From Splendidivirga corallicola (GTDB lineage Bacteria > Bacteroidota > Bacteroidia > Cytophagales > Cyclobacteriaceae): a stretch of 64,000 nucleotides of DNA. Positions within the stretch are counted from its first letter, which is position 1, and each line of letters begins with the position of its first letter. Below are positions 17,982 to 25,221 of this stretch, in pieces. Made by a program: the position numbers and the translations under genes. The notes below the pieces were generated by a model that did no database searches, was not told the DNA's origin, and saw only the letters and a program-made list of their open reading frames with translations. Location: the NCBI GenBank assembly GCA_030442035.1, contig JAUJEA010000001.1, forward strand, positions 713,559 through 777,558. The letters run 5' to 3'.

Positions 17982-18156
17982 TGGTTTTTACGTATTGAGG
18001 TGTTGGAATATTGATGTTTTTAAATTTCCCGCAATCGATAGGACTACTTTCGTATTGCGCATTGGAAATGCTGCAATAGATTGTACACCCATTGTAAATG
18101 GGCGCCAGATAGAAAAATTGCTGCGAGGCACTGATATTGAATGTTTTATAGGCCAT
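17971..18156 (-). CDS. Small protein of unknown function (61 residues)
   Basis: A 61-codon frame that exactly fills the gap between the enolase and RidA-fusion genes. Its ATG at 18156 overlaps the end of the enolase gene by 11 bp, and its TAA overlaps the RidA-fusion start by 11 bp, as is usual in coupled operons. The product is not membrane-like; it has three cysteines (GCTIYC and DCGK) and a proline-rich end (NIPTPQY). I recognise no family. The only alternatives are a chance frame or a relic, since without it there would be a 164-bp gap in an otherwise tightly packed operon. Confidence 0.5.
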   Translation of the reverse strand: MAYKTFNISASQQFFYLAPIYNGCTIYCSISNAQYESSPIDCGKFKNINIPTPQYVKTNEK

Positions 18157-19279
18157 ATTCTTTGTAATTGATTTGATAATGTTTTATGGCATCCATATCA
18201 GGTTCTACTCCAAGCCCAGCGCCTTCAGGCAATACAACAAAAGGAGGCTCGAATTGCAGTGGCGTTTTTAGCAGGTCATGTTCTCTGATCATTCTTCCAA
18301 AAATGTCACTTGGCCAAATGCATGAAGCCGCCGCCGCAGACGAATGCACATACATGGCTTCCAGTATGCCAAGATCAACTTCCGACCCGTGCCAGCATGG
18401 TAATTCAGCAGCTACAGCAATGTGATCCAATCGTTGGAAATTCGCTAATCCACAATTAAAGTTGAATCCATCTACAGCTTCCATGTGAATAGCCTGGATG
18501 GCATCCTTGATCCTTTGACCGTGGAGAATATAGGGAAGGGAAACGTGCAATACGATAGGGATGGGGCTATATTTTCTTAATGTGGCATAATCATGCAATT
18601 TCCATCTTGGTATCGGATCTTCCAGACAAAGTACATTGCCGACCTCTTTCAAGCCATCAATGCGTTTCATTGTTTCGAAGGCATGTTCCCATCGCTCGTT
18701 AGGATCCAGGATCACATGCATATCCGAAGCTGCCTCTGCTATGGCAGCACACCAGCCAATCACATCATCCTCCAAATCGCTTTTGAATTTGATACAGTCA
18801 TATCCCTGGGTTTTAAATTCCTTAACTAAATCAGGAATATCTTCCAGGTGTCTATGACTTGACCAGGCTCCTACCTTTACTTTGTCTCTTACCGGACCAC
18901 CAAGCAGATCTACCAGACGCATATCATGCAATTTTGCAAAGGCATCCCAAATGGCACATTCAAATCCATCATGTTCGCGACAAAATGTAAAAGGGAGTTT
19001 TTGTAATACAATTTTTTCAATATCAAATCCCAATAGCACCTGAACAATGTCTTCCACCATATTCCAGTCATGATTTCTATACAATTCTCCCCAGCCTATT
19101 ACCCCATTCTCAAGCTCCAGACTAATCAGCAGCTTTGGTAATTGATCAAACTGAACTGACCATCCTTCTTTAGCTCCCACAGGTAATTTGTGTAGTGGCT
19201 TTTCCATACCCTTACTCTCAATAGCTCCCCGATGAGCAGGAACGATAACTTCGTAACAATTGATTATGGTTATTTTCAT
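18146..19279 (-). CDS. Enolase-superfamily protein (mandelate racemase/sugar acid dehydratase-like)
   Basis: 377 residues with the MLE-type N-terminal cap (about 1-110) and a TIM barrel. The KxK base pair is IKFKSD, the first two metal ligands are Asp in VILDPNERW and Glu in CLEDPIP. The usual third acidic ligand at the end of strand five is not obvious: IPIVLHVSLPY stands there, with a histidine. The end of strand seven is PCWHGSEVDLGI. Such enzymes abstract the proton next to a carboxylate, usually to dehydrate sugar acids. It lies between the SDR gene at 19362 and a small gene of unknown role. Family sure, chemistry uncertain. Confidence 0.9.
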   Translation of the reverse strand: MKITIINCYEVIVPAHRGAIESKGMEKPLHKLPVGAKEGWSVQFDQLPKLLISLELENGVIGWGELYRNHDWNMVEDIVQVLLGFDIEKIVLQKLPFTFCREHDGFECAIWDAFAKLHDMRLVDLLGGPVRDKVKVGAWSSHRHLEDIPDLVKEFKTQGYDCIKFKSDLEDDVIGWCAAIAEAASDMHVILDPNERWEHAFETMKRIDGLKEVGNVLCLEDPIPRWKLHDYATLRKYSPIPIVLHVSLPYILHGQRIKDAIQAIHMEAVDGFNFNCGLANFQRLDHIAVAAELPCWHGSEVDLGILEAMYVHSSAAAASCIWPSDIFGRMIREHDLLKTPLQFEPPFVVLPEGAGLGVEPDMDAIKHYQINYKEYGL

Positions 19280-19361
19280 CTTTCGATGTATTGAAGTGTA
19301 GGGATGTTGGAGTGTTGATGGATCTTAGTTGAGATTGAATTCATAAAACATTCTTTAATAT

Positions 19362-20159
19362 TTACAGATTAAATTTTTCTGTGCTGAAACGGTTAAAAAG
19401 AAGGCTGGTGGAGCCATTGTCAACATAGAGCGTTTGACCGGTCACTGCTCTGCTAAGCTCTGAGATTAAAAATGCTACTGTATTGCCACAATCTTCCGGT
19501 AAGATATCAAAGTTTAATGCCTGCTGATCAATGATGAAATCTTTAACCCATTGTTCTGGGTCATCGGTCCATGTTTTGATCAAATCATAGTTTTGCTCAG
19601 CGTGAACATAGCCGGGACCAACAGCGTTTACCCTAATGTTGTACGGGCCTAACTCAACGGCCATTCCTCTTGTAAGTCCTTCGACCGCTGCCTTAGCACT
19701 TGCATATATGGCATATCTCGACATGGTGGAATGTGCATTCACAGAGGAAATATTGACAATACTACCTGGTTTTTTATGCGCTAATAATCCATTGACAAAG
19801 GCTTTGGAAACCTGCCATACTCCCTTGATATCGATATCATAGAGGCGATCAAACTCCTCTTCACTTACTTCATGGGCCATTTTACTCAACCCAACCCCAG
19901 CATTGTTTACCAATCCGTCAATGACACCAACTTCTGCAGTGACTTTCTCAAACATATTGGCTATTTCTTCAGGCTGACTGATATCAGCAGCAACCGGTAT
20001 GGCTCCGGGGTACTTTTTAGCTGCTTGTTCTGCCTTTTCCATATCAATCTCATTGAGGATTACGGTTGCTCCAAACTTTGAGAGTGCCTTACAAACACCG
20101 GCACCAACACCAATACCTCCTCCACCGGTTACCAGAACTATTCTGTTTTTTAAATTCAT
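19362..20159 (-). CDS. SDR-family oxidoreductase (second of two)
   Basis: 265 residues. The cofactor motif is VTGGGGIGVGAG (about 10-21), then NNAGVGLSK, the catalytic serine region VNISSVNAHS, and YASAKAAVEG (YxxxK). It is a classical SDR likely to act on a sugar, sugar acid or keto acid using NAD(P). Its neighbours are an enolase-superfamily gene 82 bp downstream and, across a 301-bp spacer with a heptamer repeat, an RraA-type gene upstream. It is not close in sequence to the SDR at 13961, so the two probably catalyse different steps. Confidence 0.93.
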   Translation of the reverse strand: MNLKNRIVLVTGGGGIGVGAGVCKALSKFGATVILNEIDMEKAEQAAKKYPGAIPVAADISQPEEIANMFEKVTAEVGVIDGLVNNAGVGLSKMAHEVSEEEFDRLYDIDIKGVWQVSKAFVNGLLAHKKPGSIVNISSVNAHSTMSRYAIYASAKAAVEGLTRGMAVELGPYNIRVNAVGPGYVHAEQNYDLIKTWTDDPEQWVKDFIIDQQALNFDILPEDCGNTVAFLISELSRAVTGQTLYVDNGSTSLLFNRFSTEKFNL

Positions 20160-20460
20160 ATATTTTTAGGTTTTAGGCATAAGATCTCGGGTTACAGTTT
20201 TCTCTGTTTAAGCTAAAAATCATGGATTAATATCTGAATGCTCTGTCTACCTCTTCTTAGGATGACTTGACTTAGTTTAACAATTAACAATTAACAATTA
20301 ACAATTAATCTGGAAACGGTATTTGTCGGGATGGGTTAAATTCCCATCAGATCTCAGATTTTAGCCTATATCATGTTTTTTGGTCAGTATGAAGATTATC
20401 TGATAGCCGAAACCTAATACCTAAAAGCTCAATTGCATTGATTACTAATTATTCATTGTT
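20160..20460. other. 301-bp spacer between RraA and SDR genes
   Basis: No coding frame, RNA or clear terminator was recognised. It holds a 32-bp tandem heptamer array at 20277-20308, listed separately. The gap is larger than others in this leftward cluster, so a promoter for the SDR-to-hexapeptide genes may lie here. Confidence 0.6.
20277..20308. repeat. Tandem heptamer repeat, TTAACAA x 4.5
   Basis: Four full copies of TTAACAA followed by TTAA, perfectly regular. It sits in the spacer between the RraA and SDR genes. Slippage could change its length. It has no flanking leader or spacers, so it is not a CRISPR array. Confidence 0.95.
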
Positions 20461-21144
20461 TTACATAATGCCATATTTTTCAAAAGCAGCACAGGCACTC
20501 ATGCCGTTTTCTATGGCAGTTTTTACTGTTTTTTCTCCTCTGGCTTTTTCCAACGATTTAGCAATTACTTCAATTTCAATGCTTCGCGGTACGATGCAAA
20601 CACCATCCAGGTCTCCGAAGATAATATCGCCCTGCTCTACCTTTACATTACCTATTTCTATGGGAACCCTAAAATCTATCACTTTACCTCGAGGCCCCTG
20701 ATCCTGGGCATATCTCCCATAGGAAAAAGTTGGAAACCCAAGTGCTAAAATACCGGTGGTATCTCTCGAATAGCCATCAACTACCGCACCCACAGCACCC
20801 AGTTGCATCGCACGTGTACTCATAAGTTCTCCCCACAATGCATAAGTTGGAGACGATCCTGTACAGATGTATACCTCATTATGCTTTAAATCATCCAAAG
20901 CCTCCAGCATTAAACCAAAAGGCTTATCTGCCAATGCCTCCGGAATGCCCTGATCGATATCAGCCTCCAATACCGGCATCGCTCTACCTACCAACACCAT
21001 CGTATCCTTCAGAGGTTGTATTTCAGGGGGTAAAAATTGATGCTGGTAACCTAATTGATCCATAATGTCTCCGATCACGGCGGAGAATAGTTCCCGTTTC
21101 ATCAGATCGAAAAGCTCATCATCATTTGTCCAATGTTCCTGCAT
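20461..21144 (-). CDS. RraA-family protein (HMG/CHA-type aldolase candidate)
   Basis: 227 residues. The family hallmarks are GAVVDGYSRDT (about 105-115, with the Arg-Asp pair that binds substrate and magnesium) and FGDLDGVCIVP (about 172-182). RraA-fold proteins include class II pyruvate aldolases such as 4-hydroxy-4-methyl-2-oxoglutarate aldolase, sugar-acid pathway aldolases and the RNase E inhibitor. Here, beside two dehydrogenases and a sugar-acid dehydratase-like gene, an aldolase role is more likely; this is inference. It follows the DUF5107 gene by 62 bp. Confidence 0.9.
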   Translation of the reverse strand: MQEHWTNDDELFDLMKRELFSAVIGDIMDQLGYQHQFLPPEIQPLKDTMVLVGRAMPVLEADIDQGIPEALADKPFGLMLEALDDLKHNEVYICTGSSPTYALWGELMSTRAMQLGAVGAVVDGYSRDTTGILALGFPTFSYGRYAQDQGPRGKVIDFRVPIEIGNVKVEQGDIIFGDLDGVCIVPRSIEIEVIAKSLEKARGEKTVKTAIENGMSACAAFEKYGIM

Positions 21145-21206
21145 ATTTCATGATTTTCAGGTTTCAAGTTGCAAGTTCCTGGTTAACTAGTTATCCACTT
21201 CGAAAT

Positions 21207-24200
21207 CTAAAGTTTTGTATTTGTGACTTCTAATATTTTTTTAAGGATTATGTAATTCTGTGATTGGAAAAAGTTGTCACCTTTGTTTTCAATTCCACTT
21301 TGATCTCCCTCATACATGGCCAGCACCCATTTATTCTTCACGCCTGTCATTTTTGAATTCTCTTTAAGATACTTTAATATTTTGTTTTCCAACACTTTAG
21401 CTTCGTTATTCTTCAAGACTATAAGTCCTAATAAATTGTCAGCACTTCCTCCGGAGAAATATTCACCGGTATAATCGATTACTTTTTTATGATAATCCGC
21501 TTGCCGGTCACTTTGATTAAGCTGAGCATGGCAGTACGCCAACAGAAATTCCATTTTCCTCATATCCGGATCATATGGTTTTCCAACACCAATATTTTCA
21601 GGCCATTCCAATCCACTCTCCAAAACTGTGATGGCGCTTTTGTATTTCTTTTTCTGAATGTGTTGCAATGCTAATAGTATATGTGCCTGCTCATAGATTC
21701 CTCTGCTTTCAGAAGCACCTTCGAAAGGGAGAATGTTGATATCACTCAGAACTTTAATGCATTTGGCATACATATCATTATGAAGCAGCGATCTGGCATA
21801 GTTCAATCCCAGGTTATAATTCCCTGGAAATTTTTTAAAAGCACCACCGGCGATCTTAAGTTCTTCAGTATAATGCTCCTGATTCTTGTAATAATGCGTT
21901 AATTGGTTCCATACCAACCAGTCATCTTTTGCCAGCTCCATTGCCTTTTTGATATCTTCTTCTTGATCAATTTTTTTAATCTTATTTAATAGATTCGCCC
22001 TGGCCAGGTAAAAAGCAAAGTAATCGGGTTCCTCGCCACATGATGCTAAAAGCTCTGCAGCTTCCTCCGTCCTATTCTTTGCCCAAAAATTCAGCGCCGT
22101 GTAGTATTTCGTTTTCCAATCCTGATCTTTTGTTAATACCCAGGCAAATACCGATAAAGTTTCTCTTCTGAAGGGGAAAACAAAATCAGGAGGAATACTT
22201 AGGGCAGTCTCGATATATTTTTGAGCATTATTTTCATTGGAGCGATTTAAATATGCCAACCAAAATTGAGCAACCGGATTTTGATCGGTCATGTTAAATA
22301 ATGCTATCGCCTCTTCGTTCAATCCTTTATTGTAATAATCAATGGCCAACTCCATGTAGGTCTGGTTGGGAAATTCATTTTGTATCCGACTTTTAAATCG
22401 TTCCAGGCCATTTGATGTGTTGTTCAGTAAATATTCCTCGAAATAAGCAAAATGATTGAGCGGGTCTATTTTTAAAAGTTCTTCAGCTATTGATTTGGCT
22501 TTTTCAATATCATCGTTTTTTCTGGCAATGGTGATCATTGCTTCGTAGGCTTTTACATTGTACCGGTTAAAATCCAATGCCTTCTCTGCGTAATGGCGGG
22601 CCATGTTCAGATTTTTCTGGCTTAGGTATATCTCCGACATCTGTGCGTATGACACTGATCGAAATTCCATAGATCTGGCAGCCCAACCTAAAGCTTCCAG
22701 GGCATTGACAGGATCATTCAAGGACCGGTAAATTGAACCCGCAACATAATTCGCTTCGGGATCGTAGGTATCTAATCTCAAAGCATCTTTAACCAATAGT
22801 AGCGCCTTTTTGTATGCACCGGTACCGTATAACAATTCTGCGAGGGAGATCAAGGCATTCCTATCAGTTGCATTCAGCTTCAAACAGGCTTCAAATTTTT
22901 CTCTGGCTCCTGCATAGGCCCGATATTCCATCATTTCCAGCCCTTCGGCATATAGTTTTTCCGATTCACTTTGTTTCATATCAACCGCCGATGCGAAGGG
23001 TCTGTCCAATACTTTAGACTTCGGATCAGGGTCGTAAAACAAATCCATTTCCTTAATGGAAATTTCGGGTGTGTCGTTTTCATCTATCACCAGATCCTTG
23101 GTGAATACATCCATCGGATTAAGCTGTAGTCTTTCACTATATACTAGCTCTTCTTTTACTCTCACCTCCAGTGTGCCCTCCACCTTTTGTAAGGCATTAA
23201 TGCCCAATGAAACTTTATTCTTATTGATTGTTACATGTAAGGCACCGTAAGGGGAAACATCTGTCATTCCACCGATTTCCTTGACCGGAAACCAAATCTC
23301 CCGCCAGGTGTCAGTGGAATATGGGGCAAAGGTGGCCTGTGTGATAGGGTTTTGGTGGTCTCCCGGAAAATATTGATTAAATAGTCGACCGGCTTGAAAT
23401 TCAATATATTGTCCATCAGTATCAGTTAATAGATCTTCCCATATGCCTCCTGATCTTGAAAGTGCCCATAACCACAATTTTTGTCCGGGCATTTCTTCGT
23501 ATAAAGACCAATGTCCAAAACCAAACTTATCCCGGTGATAGTAGCCTCCGAAAAAATCATTGTATTCTCCAACTACATGATATGATTTATCATTTCCGTA
23601 GTCATTCTCTTTGTAAACAGATATCTTATTTTCATTAACATCATATGGCCAGGGCATGGGTTCACCACTATGTTTAAGGTATTGATTACCCGGACAAAAA
23701 AACTCAAGATCATCTTTAGCAACTGCGGCTGCAGTCATCCAGTTATAATACGACTGTTGCTGGGTAGTCGGATTATACCAAAGTGCCTGTGTTTCAAAAT
23801 ATGCAGCATCCTTAGGCAATGTAATGATTACCCGCCACTGGGTTCGGGAAGGAAGATCTATGTTACCCACAACACAACTGACACTACCATCTTCATTTTC
23901 TTTGATAAGATAATCGACTGGCGTAGCAGTAGCTGGTGTGTGACCAATGATACCGAAATTAAATTCAATACCTCCGGATGTCCATGGGCCGCGCATAGCA
24001 ATATTTCTGAACTTCATCACCTCATTTCTATAAATAAATTCCTTCCCTGTCGATTTTTCAATAGCTCCCCAAACTTTCCCACCGGCCTGAGGTAATACGA
24101 AAAGTCGGATGTAGTCATTCTCCATGACCACCACCTTCCAATCCTTTGGCATCCCTTCGTGTTCATATTCATTGAACTTAAAATAAGGATAGATCTTTGG

Positions 24201-24383
24201 GTTCTCTGTTAAGATCGGGACAGGATTAGGCTTACCAAAGGCATAAGTTTTTAAAGACCTTATCTCTTCTTTGATGGTGGCCTTTTGAGCAAAAGCAAAT
24301 TGCGCCAAATACAAATGCCCTATAACAATTGCAAGCAAAATTTTAGAAATAAGCTTAGGGATATTTTCTAATGATCTTTTCAT
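21207..24383 (-). CDS. DUF5107 and TPR-repeat protein, exported
   Basis: 1058 residues. An N-terminal signal peptide (about 1-33, ending AFAQK) is followed by a DUF5107 domain (about 45-360: RLFVLPQAGGKVWGAIEKS, GGIEFNFGIIGH, FGFGHWSLYEEMPGQKLW), which is a galactose-mutarotase-like beta-sandwich found in carbohydrate genes. From about 480 to 1040 there are repeated TPR motifs (for example RNALISLAELLYGTGAYKKA and FNRYNVKAYEAMITIARKN). It probably binds or processes a sugar polymer in the envelope. It heads the genes leading to the RraA/SDR/enolase cluster. Enzyme activity, if any, is unknown. Confidence 0.9.
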   Translation of the reverse strand: MKRSLENIPKLISKILLAIVIGHLYLAQFAFAQKATIKEEIRSLKTYAFGKPNPVPILTENPKIYPYFKFNEYEHEGMPKDWKVVVMENDYIRLFVLPQAGGKVWGAIEKSTGKEFIYRNEVMKFRNIAMRGPWTSGGIEFNFGIIGHTPATATPVDYLIKENEDGSVSCVVGNIDLPSRTQWRVIITLPKDAAYFETQALWYNPTTQQQSYYNWMTAAAVAKDDLEFFCPGNQYLKHSGEPMPWPYDVNENKISVYKENDYGNDKSYHVVGEYNDFFGGYYHRDKFGFGHWSLYEEMPGQKLWLWALSRSGGIWEDLLTDTDGQYIEFQAGRLFNQYFPGDHQNPITQATFAPYSTDTWREIWFPVKEIGGMTDVSPYGALHVTINKNKVSLGINALQKVEGTLEVRVKEELVYSERLQLNPMDVFTKDLVIDENDTPEISIKEMDLFYDPDPKSKVLDRPFASAVDMKQSESEKLYAEGLEMMEYRAYAGAREKFEACLKLNATDRNALISLAELLYGTGAYKKALLLVKDALRLDTYDPEANYVAGSIYRSLNDPVNALEALGWAARSMEFRSVSYAQMSEIYLSQKNLNMARHYAEKALDFNRYNVKAYEAMITIARKNDDIEKAKSIAEELLKIDPLNHFAYFEEYLLNNTSNGLERFKSRIQNEFPNQTYMELAIDYYNKGLNEEAIALFNMTDQNPVAQFWLAYLNRSNENNAQKYIETALSIPPDFVFPFRRETLSVFAWVLTKDQDWKTKYYTALNFWAKNRTEEAAELLASCGEEPDYFAFYLARANLLNKIKKIDQEEDIKKAMELAKDDWLVWNQLTHYYKNQEHYTEELKIAGGAFKKFPGNYNLGLNYARSLLHNDMYAKCIKVLSDINILPFEGASESRGIYEQAHILLALQHIQKKKYKSAITVLESGLEWPENIGVGKPYDPDMRKMEFLLAYCHAQLNQSDRQADYHKKVIDYTGEYFSGGSADNLLGLIVLKNNEAKVLENKILKYLKENSKMTGVKNKWVLAMYEGDQSGIENKGDNFFQSQNYIILKKILEVTNTKL

Positions 24384-24449
24384 CTTAACTCAATTTCATT
24401 GTTATCATACATCTTTCTGAATTCTTTATTTACTCTTAGATCACCTTTG

Positions 24450-25214
24450 TCACTGTTTTTGCAGAGACTCATAATAGTTTAAAACACTCACCAAGGACTT
24501 GGCAAATTCCTGTTCTTTTTTATTGAATTTATACCGATTTCTCTTAATAAAAGCCATAATCTCTTTATTGTCACCCAGACCCTTAAGTACATCCTTTATA
24601 CTTTTTAATGTTGTAGGTCCATGTGGGCCGATCAGGAAATAATCATCATCATTCTCAAATCTAATCTGGCCATACATACCCTTATCTTTGATCAGCCGCT
24701 TTTTTCTTTTTATCAATAATTTCAACCGGGAACTTTCAAAAGCAAGTTCATAAGTACCGCTCTCCAGAGCCCCATCCACATCAGAATGATAAATGAACTT
24801 TCTTCCATCAAGGATAAAACTGGTAATATGCCCTGCATCAATAATGAGGTAATTAATATCTGCATGTTCTGTTTCACGAACCAAAATCAGATCATTGTAT
24901 ACGTCATATCTGAGGTCTATCTCATCAAAAAACTGATCTTTGAAAACAATAGAAGCTTTATCGTTCTTTTTTTCCATATCCAAAAATTGATTCCCCTTTA
25001 CCCTGGGATATCCGTAGTAATAAAGCTTTCCATATTTCAGTAACTCATTTCCATCGACACTATAGTAATCCCTTTCAACATTGGTAATCCTCGATGCCTG
25101 TATCGTTGTTCTCCTGGACTCCTGAGCATAGCCCATTAAGCATGGAATGAACAACATACATACAACAAGCGCATAGGTCCTTATTCTACTGTTGCTAAAG
25201 TTTTCCAATATCAT
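24450..25214 (-). CDS. Exported protein of unknown function
   Basis: 254 residues with a signal peptide (about 12-31, cleaved near GYAQ). The body is charged with alternating strands (DLRYDVYNDLILVRETEH, INYLIIDAGHITSFILDGRK) and a lysine-rich C-terminal helical end (LLIKRKKRLIKDKG, FNKKEQEFAKSLVSVLNYY). I recognise no domain. It lies only 7 bp downstream of the MG2-like gene, on the same strand, and follows the receptor/DUF4249/MG2 genes in order, so it may be a periplasmic partner of that module. Confidence 0.85.
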   Translation of the reverse strand: MILENFSNSRIRTYALVVCMLFIPCLMGYAQESRRTTIQASRITNVERDYYSVDGNELLKYGKLYYYGYPRVKGNQFLDMEKKNDKASIVFKDQFFDEIDLRYDVYNDLILVRETEHADINYLIIDAGHITSFILDGRKFIYHSDVDGALESGTYELAFESSRLKLLIKRKKRLIKDKGMYGQIRFENDDDYFLIGPHGPTTLKSIKDVLKGLGDNKEIMAFIKRNRYKFNKKEQEFAKSLVSVLNYYESLQKQ

Positions 25215-25221
25215 TTGTCGT

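Noticed and set aside
20277-20308. Short tandem repeat considered as a CRISPR array
   Set aside because: Units are 7 bp and contiguous without spacers; no cas genes in the window.
23670-24095. 141-codon plus-strand frame
   Set aside because: Lies inside the DUF5107-TPR gene on the opposite strand; low-complexity product with no family.
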